The notes beneath the pieces are model-generated. The model had not been told where the DNA came from, searched no databases, and saw only the letters and a list, made by a program, of their open reading frames with translations. From Sphaerimonospora mesophila NBRC 14179 = JCM 3151 (lineage in GTDB: Bacteria > Actinomycetota > Actinomycetes > Streptosporangiales > Streptosporangiaceae), in NCBI GenBank assembly GCA_001552515.1, contig BCRI01000068.1:1-39034 (forward strand): DNA of 39,034 nt. The letters are read 5' to 3'. Position numbers and translations under genes: made by a program. Below, one piece after another: positions 24,131-31,380 of the stretch (the stretch's first letter is position 1; each line of letters starts with the position of its first letter).

Positions 24131-25813
24131 ATGGAACGGCACTTCGTGACGGTCGGCGACCGTCAGGTCCACTACCTGAGAGCCGGGCGAGGCGTGCCGG
24201 TCGTGCTCCTGCACGCCTCGCCGGGTGATCATCGCCCGCTGCGCCGCCTGGCCGGGGAGCTGGCCGCCGAGTTCGGCGTGTACGCACTCGACACCCCCGG
24301 CCACGGCGGCTCTGACCGGCTCCCGCTCACCGAGCCCGGGATGGCCGACTACGGGGCCGCACTCGGGGAGACGCTGACCGCGCTCGGCCTGGAGCGGGTC
24401 CATCTGTACGGCACGCACACCGGAGCGAAGATCGCGCTGGCGTTCGCCGCCGCGCACCCGCACCGGGTCGCCTCGCTCATGCTCGACGGGCTGGGCGTCT
24501 CGACCCCGGAGGAACGGGCCGACCAGCTCGCGCACTACCTCCCTCCCGTGCTGCCGCGGGGGGACGGCGCCCACCTGGTCGCGGCCTGGCACCAGGTGCG
24601 CAACATGTTCCTGTTCTGGCCCTGGTACCGGGAGGAGCCGGGGGCGCGGCTGCCCGCGGCGATGCCGTCTCCCGGGCGGCTGCACGAGATGACGGCGGGC
24701 CTGCTGGAGGCGGGGGAGGCCTACCCGCTGGCGTACCGGGCCGCGTTCACCTGCGACCCGCTCCCGCTGCTCGATCGGCTCGCGGTGCCCACCCTCGTCC
24801 TGGCCTCGCCCGACGATCCGCTGCACGCGCACCTCGCTCGTCTCCATACCGGGGCCCGTCTCCGTACCGGGACCGCGGCCGGAGCCCCGGGCGCCCGGAT
24901 CCGGGTCGAGCACCTCTCGCCCGGAGCCGGTCCCACGCAGGTGGCGGCCCGGCTGCGCGCCCACGCCGCCGATCGGAGCGCGGGCCTGTCGCCCGCCCCG
25001 CGGCCACCCGAGGTGCCCGTCACCGCCCGGCCGGCCCGCCGATATGTCCCGACCCGGCTGGGCCGGACCCTGATCAGGTGGGCCGCGCCGCCGGCCGGCG
25101 CCAGGCCGCTGGTGGTGCTGCCACCGGCTCCCGCCTCCGGACGCGCCGTGGCGCGACTGCTGGATGCGGTCGGCACGAGCCGCCCGGTCGTCGCCGTCGA
25201 CCTGCCGGGCACCGGCGACTCCGAGCTTCGCGCGCCCCTCGACCCGGACGCGGACGAGCTGGCCGGGGCCGTGGCGGACGTCCTGGACGCGCTCGGCACG
25301 GGCGCCGCCGATCTGTACGGCACGGGCGCCGGCGGTGTGATCGCCGCCGCCCTGGCCCGGCGTCATCCGGCGCGCGTCCACGCGCTGGCGCTGGCCGCGC
25401 TGCCCGATCCGGGGAGCCTCTCCGCCGATCTGGCCGCCCGGCGGACGCCCGCGCTCACACCGGACGATCACGGCACGCATCTGCTGCGGGCCTGGCACCT
25501 GGTCCGTGACGGCGGGCTGCGGGCGACCCCTCCCGGGGCCTGCGACGGTCCGAGCCGCCTGGATCCGGCCGAGCTGCACCGGCGGGTTCTCGACGTGGTG
25601 AAGGCATGGTCGTCGTACGGCTCGGCCTTCCGCGCGGCGGTGGCCGGAGCCCTCGCCGGGCCGCCCGGCGATCCGCGTATCCCGGTGGTCGCCGCCGATC
25701 CGATCTGGGATCCGTTCCTGGCCGGGGCGCAGACCGCCCCGGCGTCCCCCGGCTGCGACGGACGCGGCGGAATCGACGTACTGCTCAGCGCTCTGGACGA
25801 GGTGGGAAATTGA
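24131..25813 (+). CDS. Tandem double alpha/beta-hydrolase fusion (His elbow N-terminal, Gly elbow C-terminal)
   Basis: The 560-residue protein contains two alpha/beta-hydrolase domains, about 1-270 and 300-560, joined by a Pro/Arg-rich linker. The first has LHASPGD, DTPGHGGS, the elbow GTHTG with His96 at the nucleophile position, and the cap block HLVAAWHQVRNMFLFWPW. The second has the elbow GTGAG with Gly399 at that position and cap block HLLRAWHLVRD. Relative to the fusion at 12162-13739 the order of the His-elbow and Gly-elbow domains is swapped. Four related domains in one island suggest a specialised, probably non-Ser, chemistry or paired catalytic/structural halves. The start ATG lies 18 bp after the preceding stop with a weak Shine-Dalgarno. 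Confidence 0.82.
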   Translation: MERHFVTVGDRQVHYLRAGRGVPVVLLHASPGDHRPLRRLAGELAAEFGVYALDTPGHGGSDRLPLTEPGMADYGAALGETLTALGLERVHLYGTHTGAKIALAFAAAHPHRVASLMLDGLGVSTPEERADQLAHYLPPVLPRGDGAHLVAAWHQVRNMFLFWPWYREEPGARLPAAMPSPGRLHEMTAGLLEAGEAYPLAYRAAFTCDPLPLLDRLAVPTLVLASPDDPLHAHLARLHTGARLRTGTAAGAPGARIRVEHLSPGAGPTQVAARLRAHAADRSAGLSPAPRPPEVPVTARPARRYVPTRLGRTLIRWAAPPAGARPLVVLPPAPASGRAVARLLDAVGTSRPVVAVDLPGTGDSELRAPLDPDADELAGAVADVLDALGTGAADLYGTGAGGVIAAALARRHPARVHALALAALPDPGSLSADLAARRTPALTPDDHGTHLLRAWHLVRDGGLRATPPGACDGPSRLDPAELHRRVLDVVKAWSSYGSAFRAAVAGALAGPPGDPRIPVVAADPIWDPFLAGAQTAPASPGCDGRGGIDVLLSALDEVGN

Positions 25814-26490
25814 CCCGATACCGGTATGGCGTCATCGACTACGTCGGCGACGACGTCGGCCTGCGCGGCCGCGAGGAGTGGACCCTGACCGCGGCCGAGG
25901 ACGGCACCCGCACGATGCGGGCCCACTGCCGCATGTGGGACAGCCGGATCGAACGAGATGTCGTGCACACGGTCTCGCCCGAGTTCCGCCCGCTGCGGAC
26001 CTTCATCAGCCATCGGGTGGCCGGTGAGTTCCTGGGGGAGGGCTGGTTCGTCATGGGGGACGCCGCGGTGGAGTCGCACCTGCTGCTCCGCGAGGAGGGC
26101 CGGGTGTCGCAGCGGATCGACCTGGCGGCGCCGCCGCCCTTCTTCGTGCCGCACGCGGTCTGCTGCGACTCCTGGATCGTCCCGTCCTACGACCTGGCCG
26201 CCGGCGGGCGGCAGCCCCTGGTGGGCGGGTTCCGGTCCTCGCCCCGGCCCAATGGCGCCACCGGCCCCTACGCCGAGGAGATGACCGGCATCACCGCCGC
26301 CCTCCTCGGCGAGGAGACGGTCACCGTCCCCGCCGGGACCTTCGACACCTGGCACTTCCTGCTGACCAGCGACGGCGGCGCGCAGGAGCACCTGTGGACG
26401 ACCCGCGACGGGGACTGGCTCATGGTGCGGCTGCGCTCCGACCGGCTGTCGTCCACCTATCGGCTCGCCGAACTGCGCGAGGAGCGGTAG
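25810..26490 (+). CDS. Beta-rich protein of unknown function
   Basis: The 226-residue protein starts with TTG at 25810, overlapping the hydrolase stop (TTGA), with a GAGGTGGG-type Shine-Dalgarno sequence. No signal peptide or membrane segment is seen. The alternating strand pattern and the VTVPAGTFDTWHFLL segment near residue 175 resemble beta-barrel proteins of the DUF3108/lipocalin-like kind, but I do not recognise it firmly. It is the last gene of unit D and ends in a terminator hairpin that starts within its stop codon. A carrier or an auxiliary role for the hydrolase is possible; nothing in the sequence settles it. Confidence 0.65.
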   Translation: MTRYRYGVIDYVGDDVGLRGREEWTLTAAEDGTRTMRAHCRMWDSRIERDVVHTVSPEFRPLRTFISHRVAGEFLGEGWFVMGDAAVESHLLLREEGRVSQRIDLAAPPPFFVPHAVCCDSWIVPSYDLAAGGRQPLVGGFRSSPRPNGATGPYAEEMTGITAALLGEETVTVPAGTFDTWHFLLTSDGGAQEHLWTTRDGDWLMVRLRSDRLSSTYRLAELREER

Positions 26491-26516
26491 CCCCGGCCGC
26501 GCCCGCGGCCGGGGCT
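26489..26516. terminator. Bidirectional terminator between convergent units D and E
   Basis: A perfect 12-bp GC-rich stem (26489-26500 with 26505-26516) and a 4-nt loop fill the 25-bp gap between convergent genes. The left arm takes the last two bases of one TAG stop and the right arm the first base of the other gene's stop. T-tracts are lacking, as is common in actinomycetes. Confidence 0.7.
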
Positions 26517-27232
26517 CAGGCCGGCGGGAGCTGGCCCAGGTCGAGGCGGGTGACCACGGCGGCGCCGTCGAGCGCGAGCAGGTTCCGCACCAGCTCTCCG
26601 ACGACGGAGGCGTCCAGCCGGTCGGGGTTGAACCGGCCGGACAGCTCGCTCTTCACCATGGCCGCGACCACGAGGTCGGTCACCTTCACCAGGTGGCCGG
26701 CCGTCTCCTGGCGCAGCGTGTCGGACAGGCCGAGCAGCCCGAACTTCGACGCGGAATACGCCGCACCGGTCGGGTAGCCGCGCAGGCCCGCGCCGGAGTT
26801 CACGTTGACGATGTGGCCGCGTGCGCCCGCGACCGGCTCCTGCCCGATCATCTGCCGGGCGGCGGCGCGGGCGCACAGGAAAGCGCCGGTGAGGTTCGCG
26901 TCGAGGGTCTCCCGCCACGCCTCGTCCGTCAGCTCCAGGATCTCGCCCTTGCGGAACACGCCGGCGTTGTTGACCAGCACGTCGAGCCTGCCGTACCGCT
27001 CGGCGACGCGCGCGACCACCGCGTCGACCTGCTCCGTCACCGTGACGTCGAGCGGCATGCCGTCGGCGGTGCCGCCCGCCGCCCTGATCGCCTCGGCGAC
27101 CTCCGACACCCGGTCGGCGCGCCGCCCCGCGCACACCACGGCGTACCCCGCCGCCGCCAGCGACTCGGCGACGGCCCGGCCGATGCCGCTGCCGGCGCCG
27201 GTCACCAGTGCGGCGCCCCTGCTCACCGGCAT
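26516..27232 (-). CDS. Short-chain dehydrogenase/reductase (classical SDR)
   Basis: The 238-residue protein shows the classical SDR set: TGAGSGIG at 11-18 for NAD(P), NNAG at 88-91, Ser146 in NVNSGAG, and Tyr159/Lys163 in YSASK. The Arg pair after strand 2 (CAGRRAD) suggests NADP(H). It would oxidise or reduce an alcohol/ketone of the pathway. The segment after the YxxxK helix reads DLVVAAMVKSEL in place of the more usual PGxVxT, so the substrate loop may differ. ATG at 27232 overlaps the VOC gene by 10 bp. It is the last gene of unit E. Confidence 0.92.
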   Translation of the reverse strand: MPVSRGAALVTGAGSGIGRAVAESLAAAGYAVVCAGRRADRVSEVAEAIRAAGGTADGMPLDVTVTEQVDAVVARVAERYGRLDVLVNNAGVFRKGEILELTDEAWRETLDANLTGAFLCARAAARQMIGQEPVAGARGHIVNVNSGAGLRGYPTGAAYSASKFGLLGLSDTLRQETAGHLVKVTDLVVAAMVKSELSGRFNPDRLDASVVGELVRNLLALDGAAVVTRLDLGQLPPA

Positions 27233-28155
27233 TGGTAGAACTCCAGCACTTCGCCGTCCAGGCCGAAGAAGGTCTGCACGAGGGCCGGGCCGTACGGCGG
27301 CAGATCCAGCTCGACGGGGTCGCACACCGGCTCGGCGCCGAGCCCGCCGAGCAGGTCGGCCGTCGCCTTCAGGTCGTCGGTCTCCATCGAGACCGAGAGG
27401 ATGCCGAGGTTGGGCGGGACCGCCCGGTCGCGCTGCCGCTCGCCGGGGAAGCCGACATACTGCGCGAGCTCCACCCGGCCGTTCAGGCTGCCGCCCGGGA
27501 CGTACAGGTTGATGTTGTGCAGTCCGGTCCCGGACGGGAGATGGAAGAACGACTCCATGTTCTCGATCAGCTTGTCGTACAGCACTTCGTAGCCGAGCGC
27601 GGCATAGAAGGCCGCGGATCTGCGGGCGTCGCCGACGTGGATCGCGACGGTCTGCAGCTCGCTCGGCCGGCCGTCGTAGTCGGCCAGCGGCGAGCCGTCG
27701 CCGGGTTCGAGCTGGAACACGTCCAGCAGGACCCCCTCGGGGTCGTAGGACAGCGAGTCCCAGGCCGACAGGTCCGGCGTCACCGTCCAGTGGGTCGGCT
27801 CCGACCTGGACCGGCCGCCGGCCGCACGCAGGCGGTCGATGGTCGAGTGGATGTCGGGCACGCGTACGTTGAGCGCGTAATGGCCGTAGTCCTGCGGCCG
27901 GGAGTAGTCGCCCCAGTACGGCTCACCCGGGGCGTCGAAGCGGACCAGACGCAGCAGTCCGGTGGTCGCGCCCGGCGGGCCCATGACGACCGCCCGGCCG
28001 GTGAGGCCGTCCGGCATCCGCCAGGCGAGCTCCGCCTCCCGGCCGCCGACCGTTCCCTCGCCGAGACGGGCGTAGCCGAACGTGTCCGCGTAGAAGGCGC
28101 AGGACCGGTCCAGATCCGCGACGGCCACCGTCGCCACCCGAAGCTCGCTGATCAC
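27223..28155 (-). CDS. VOC-superfamily protein, two-domain
   Basis: The 310-residue protein has one VOC module at about 1-155 (ATVAVADLDRSCAFYADTFGY, then DYGHYALNVRV and LLDVFQLEPGD) and another at about 165-310 (LQTVAIHVGDARRSAAFYAALGY, ending with EVLEFYQ). His in GHYAL and LHNIN and Glu in EVLEF are candidate metal ligands. The repeated FYA/LGY signature is the clearest of the four VOC proteins in the island. GTG at 28155 overlaps the upstream stop (GTGA) with GGAAGG upstream. Extradiol-type ring cleavage is one option; glyoxalase or epimerase activity is equally compatible. Confidence 0.82.
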   Translation of the reverse strand: MISELRVATVAVADLDRSCAFYADTFGYARLGEGTVGGREAELAWRMPDGLTGRAVVMGPPGATTGLLRLVRFDAPGEPYWGDYSRPQDYGHYALNVRVPDIHSTIDRLRAAGGRSRSEPTHWTVTPDLSAWDSLSYDPEGVLLDVFQLEPGDGSPLADYDGRPSELQTVAIHVGDARRSAAFYAALGYEVLYDKLIENMESFFHLPSGTGLHNINLYVPGGSLNGRVELAQYVGFPGERQRDRAVPPNLGILSVSMETDDLKATADLLGGLGAEPVCDPVELDLPPYGPALVQTFFGLDGEVLEFYQCR

Positions 28156-29129
28156 GACATGCTTCCTTCCGTACGGTGCGCCACGATGTGGACGCGCTCT
28201 CCCTCGACCCCGAAGATCATGAATGCCCGGCGGTCGCCCAGTGGGCCGGCCCCGATCACCCGTACGGGCCCGGCGCGGTGGCCGTCCGCCAGTACGGCCG
28301 CGTGCGCGGCGTCCAGGTCGGGGCAGGCATAGGTGATCATCGCGGTGCCGCCGGGAAGCCGTCCGTCGCCGCTCGGCGGGTCGATCCCCGCGCCGGGGTG
28401 GCCCTGCAACTCGATCGCGCCCCGTCCGGTGCCCTCGCGGCCGCTCTTCAGCAGGCTCATCTCCACCGGTGTGCCCGCCTCGATGCCCCACGCGTCGTGG
28501 ATGGGCCCCGAGGTGAGCCGCTCGCTCATCAGCGGCGGCATGGCCAGGGCCCGCGCGTACAACCCGTGGGCCGCGGCGTACCGATCGGTGCGCAGGTGGA
28601 CCTCGAACACGGGGCCGGTGCCGGACTCCGCCCAGGGGAAGCGCCGCCCCTCGGGCTGGGTGATCCCGGTCGTGAGGATGAGGTGGGTGCCCCACGGCAT
28701 CCGCCACACCGTGGACCGGTGGACGTTGCTGCCCATCGAGGACAGGTCTGCGGTGAACGGGTGGACGACGGGGACGGCGCCGGGCCATTCGGCCAGCCGG
28801 GCGGCGGCCGCGTCGACGTCCTCGACCACCAGCTCGACGGAGTCCCAGCCGCGCGGCAGCGTGGGCAGCACGGGCCGGGGCGAGCCGGCGACCAGGCACA
28901 CCATCCCGTAGGAGAACCCCGGGGGACCGAGCAGCGCCCAGCGACGCTCGGGCACCGCCGGCCGGACGTCCCAGAACGCCTCGAACTCCTCGTTCAGCAG
29001 GCCCGTGTCCCGGGGCTGGAGGCCGAGCACCCGCTGGAAGCGCTCGGCCGTGTCGTCGAGATCGGGGACCTCGATCCACACGCAGACCAGTTCCTCGGCC
29101 AGCACCGGTCCGGACAGGGCGCCGGTCAC
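28152..29129 (-). CDS. VOC-superfamily protein, two-domain
   Basis: The 325-residue protein starts with GTG at 29129, overlapping the stop of the SnoaL-like gene (GTGA). An N-terminal VOC module starts near residue 12 (ELVCVWIEVPDLDDTAERF), and a second near 170 (VFEVHLRTDRYAAAHGLY) ends with MIFGVEGERVHIVAH. The C-terminal part resembles a fused third strand set (AMITYACPDLDAAHAAV). The usual C-terminal metal Glu is not obvious, since the last strand reads ERVHIV, so this copy may be non-metal or have a shifted ligand. It shares its length with the protein at 20495-21472. Confidence 0.75.
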   Translation of the reverse strand: MTGALSGPVLAEELVCVWIEVPDLDDTAERFQRVLGLQPRDTGLLNEEFEAFWDVRPAVPERRWALLGPPGFSYGMVCLVAGSPRPVLPTLPRGWDSVELVVEDVDAAAARLAEWPGAVPVVHPFTADLSSMGSNVHRSTVWRMPWGTHLILTTGITQPEGRRFPWAESGTGPVFEVHLRTDRYAAAHGLYARALAMPPLMSERLTSGPIHDAWGIEAGTPVEMSLLKSGREGTGRGAIELQGHPGAGIDPPSGDGRLPGGTAMITYACPDLDAAHAAVLADGHRAGPVRVIGAGPLGDRRAFMIFGVEGERVHIVAHRTEGSMS

Positions 29130-29563
29130 GAGAGCGGGGTGGCGCCCTCGGGCCACCAGTCGCCCGCGCCGTACGGATCCTCCAGCGGCTGGGAGCCGTG
29201 CTCGTGGATGATCCGCCAGCGACCGTTCTCGCGGCGTACCAGCCAGGTCATCCGCATGCGCAGCCGCCCGGCCTTGCCGTCGCCCGTGATGTCGTAGTCG
29301 ATGACGCCCACGACCTGGGCCAGCGTGTCGCTCTCCCAGACGAACGGGCCCTCGACCCAGCGGAATCCGTTGATGCGGATCGGCGCCTTGAAGTACGCCT
29401 CCCAGCCCGCCTTGATCCGGTCACCCCCGTGGGTGGTCCAGCGCGGTCCCTCGACGAAGACGTACGCGTCGTCGGCGGGGGAGAAGGTCTCCAGCACGCC
29501 GTCCAGTCGCCGTTCGATGACGGCGGTGAGCATCGCCTCCGCGGTGCCGAGCGGTGTCGTCAT
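29126..29563 (-). CDS. SnoaL/NTF2-like small protein
   Basis: The 145-residue protein has the SnoaL/NTF2-like alpha+beta cone layout: an N-terminal helix (AEAMLTAVIERRLDGVLETF), then ASP-rich and Trp-rich strands, and a final RWRIIHEHGS strand. Members act as small hydrolases, isomerases, dehydratases or ligand-binding subunits on cyclic molecules. The C-terminal His-x-Glu-x-x-Ser segment is typical of the calcium-dependent/SnoaL-3 subgroup but does not fix a function. ATG at 29563 has GAAGGG upstream. It is the first gene of unit E, 36 bp behind operator copy 5, with following genes coupled by 4-bp overlaps. Confidence 0.8.
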   Translation of the reverse strand: MTTPLGTAEAMLTAVIERRLDGVLETFSPADDAYVFVEGPRWTTHGGDRIKAGWEAYFKAPIRINGFRWVEGPFVWESDTLAQVVGVIDYDITGDGKAGRLRMRMTWLVRRENGRWRIIHEHGSQPLEDPYGAGDWWPEGATPLS

Positions 29564-29599
29564 GAATGCGCCCTTCTGCTGCCTCGAGTCGATCTGCGT

Positions 29600-29624
29600 G
29601 TTCCACTATTTAGAACACTGTTTC
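29600..29624 (-). promoter_or_regulatory. Three-half-site operator, copy 5
   Basis: In the direction of transcription: GAAAC-AGT-GTTCT-AAATAGT-GGAAC. It is nearly identical to copy 1 (23 of 25 bases), although the two promoters are 17 kb apart and drive unrelated genes in opposite directions. Confidence 0.82.
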
Positions 29625-29635
29625 AATTCCCTGTG

Positions 29636-29665
29636 AGCCTAATCGTCTGATGTATTGGGGGTCAA
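29636..29665 (-). promoter_or_regulatory. Promoter of unit E
   Basis: On the - strand, TTGACC (29660-29665) and TAGGCT (29636-29641) are separated by 18 bp. The operator follows 11 bp after the -10. Confidence 0.65.
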
Positions 29666-29683
29666 GGCTCATGAGGGGTTGCG

Positions 29684-29768
29684 CGTTCGTGATCTCGCAC
29701 TCGCGAGTGCGAGATCACGAACGGCGGGGCGCAGGCCGACGGCCTGCGAGAAACTACAAGATCACGAG
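29684..29768. repeat. Composite repeat: 40-bp perfect palindrome plus CAAGATCAC module
   Basis: 29684-29703 and 29704-29723 are exact reverse complements with no loop (core GATCTCGCACTCG). A second 8-bp stem follows (CGCAGGCC/GGCCTGCG, about 29730-29748), and then the 26-bp module CCTGCGAG-N6-CAAGATCACGAG at 29743-29768, which includes the stop codon of the - strand gene ending at 29762. It lies just downstream of unit F and may act as its terminator. The locus at 8471-8567 has the same order of palindrome then module. Confidence 0.8.
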
Positions 29769-30226
29769 GTCGGGGTGGTGGGGGTGAACCAGCGCTCCGG
29801 CTCGGCTCCGGGGACGCGCTCCTCGTCGATGACGGTCAGCCGGACGAGCCTGTCGTCCTCGAAGTGCTGCCACAGTCGCGTGCGCCGTTCACCCGATCGC
29901 CTCGACAGCTCGACGATGCGCTCCTGCGGCCGGTCGTGCCAGCCGAAGGTGAACAGGATGCCCTGGTCTCCCGCCCGTACGGTGGACCCCCACATCCGGG
30001 TGTCCTGGAACTGCACCGAGTCGCCGTCCACGATGGCGTGGAAGTTCATCACGTGCGGTTCGGCGCCCTCCTTGAGGTAGACGACCTTCTCGGTCCAGTC
30101 GGTGCCCTCCATCCGCCCCTCCTGGCGGCTGGGGAACTGTTCGATGAGGGTCCCGCCCGGCTCCAGGATGGTGTAGGTGCCGTTCCACACCCCGTGCATT
30201 CCCTTAAGGATGTCGGCGATAGTCAT
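29762..30226 (-). CDS. Small beta-rich protein of unknown function
   Basis: The 154-residue protein has no signal peptide or membrane segment. The pattern GVWNGTYTILEPGGTLIE near residue 12, followed by EGRMEGTDWTEKVVYL, suggests an up-and-down beta barrel of lipocalin type (DUF3598-like), with low certainty. Its start overlaps the stop of the NMT1-type binding protein (ATGA), so it is the last gene of unit F. A binding or accessory role for the imported compound is inferred only from position. The stop codon lies within the dispersed CAAGATCAC repeat. Confidence 0.65.
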   Translation of the reverse strand: MTIADILKGMHGVWNGTYTILEPGGTLIEQFPSRQEGRMEGTDWTEKVVYLKEGAEPHVMNFHAIVDGDSVQFQDTRMWGSTVRAGDQGILFTFGWHDRPQERIVELSRRSGERRTRLWQHFEDDRLVRLTVIDEERVPGAEPERWFTPTTPTS

Positions 30227-31266
30227 GGTTTCATCTCCTTGGCTTCGGTGAGCAGTGTGTCGAGCACGACCGTGTCCAGGTCGGCCTGCTTGGAGATGGC
30301 GCCCTCTGCGAGCAGCATCTCCTGCAGATCCACCCAGCGCTGCTTGTCCATGGTCAGCAGCTTGTCGTTGCCGTTCGCCGTGTAGAGCGGGCGGACGAGG
30401 TCGAGCTGGCGCTGCGCCTCCTCCTCCTTGATCTCACGGTTGTAGCGGCGGATGTATTCGATCGTCGTCTTGTCGTTGGCCTTGTCCAGCACGAACTCCA
30501 GCCCGGCGTAGAAGCCGGCCAGCATTTTCACCACGACCTCGCGGTTGGTGTCGAACTCCTCCTTGGTGGTGAAGTAGGTGTCGGCGGGGACGGCCACCAC
30601 GTCGTCGAACGCGACGGCCTCCACCCCGGTGCCCGCCTTCTCGAGCGCCTCCCGCTCGGCCGCGCTGCCGACCCATGCGGCGATCTCGCCCCGTTTGGCG
30701 AACTCGGCCGCCGCCGTGCCCAGGCCGACCACCTTGCGATCGATCGACCCCGGATCGATCCCCGCCTTGCGTGCCATCAGGGTGATGAGCACATCGGTGG
30801 TGCCGCCGGCCGAGATGACGCCGAGGCTCTTGCCGGCCAGTTCGCTCACCGACGTGATCGGGGCGTCCTTCAGCGACTGCATCTCGAAGGCGCTGCGCTG
30901 CACCAGCGTGCCGAACGCGACGAACGGCGCGCCCTCGTTGGCGACCGCCTGGAGGATGCTGATGGACTGCACCCGGGAGTAGTGCGTGGTCTTCGCGAGC
31001 AGGCCCTGCAATGCCTGCGGGGTGCCCGTCGACGAGGTCACGGACCCGTCGATGCCGAGCTTCGCGAAGAAGCCGGCCTCCAGGGCCACGATCTCGGGTG
31101 CGTTGCCCACATTGAAGCCGAGCGCGGTCTGATAGATGCGCTTGACCGACGGCTCACCGCCGGAGGTCGCCGGGCCGTCGTCTTCGCCGCAGGCGGCCAT
31201 CAGTCCGATGGCGGGAACCGCCAGTCCGAGTCTTGTGGCGAGGCCGAGCAGCTCCCGCCGATTCAT
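30223..31266 (-). CDS. NMT1/THI5-type ABC solute-binding lipoprotein
   Basis: The 347-residue protein begins MNRRELLGLATRL, with a twin-arginine-like RRELL, and has a lipobox at LMAAC (Cys26), so it is an exported lipoprotein. The body matches the SsuA/NMT1/THI5-like binding proteins (nitrate, sulfonate, pyrimidine precursors, aromatic acids): GFNVGNAPEIVALEAGFFAKLG near 50 and AGKSLGVISAGGTTDVLITLMARKAG-type segments. Together with the permease at 31381 and ATPase at 32247 it makes a full importer. ATG at 31266 has GGAAGG 6 nt upstream and places RR near the N-terminus, so it is preferred over ATG at 31284. A 114-bp gap separates it from the permease stop. Confidence 0.88.
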   Translation of the reverse strand: MNRRELLGLATRLGLAVPAIGLMAACGEDDGPATSGGEPSVKRIYQTALGFNVGNAPEIVALEAGFFAKLGIDGSVTSSTGTPQALQGLLAKTTHYSRVQSISILQAVANEGAPFVAFGTLVQRSAFEMQSLKDAPITSVSELAGKSLGVISAGGTTDVLITLMARKAGIDPGSIDRKVVGLGTAAAEFAKRGEIAAWVGSAAEREALEKAGTGVEAVAFDDVVAVPADTYFTTKEEFDTNREVVVKMLAGFYAGLEFVLDKANDKTTIEYIRRYNREIKEEEAQRQLDLVRPLYTANGNDKLLTMDKQRWVDLQEMLLAEGAISKQADLDTVVLDTLLTEAKEMKP

Positions 31267-31380
31267 TCCTTGCCTTCCAGGCATCGTCGAACCTTCTGTC
31301 GTGGGGGGGTGGGTGTCGGTGTAGTGGTGATCCGTCGACGGCGTCTGTGGCGGTCGGTCCGGTCGCGCCCGGGGCTGTCC

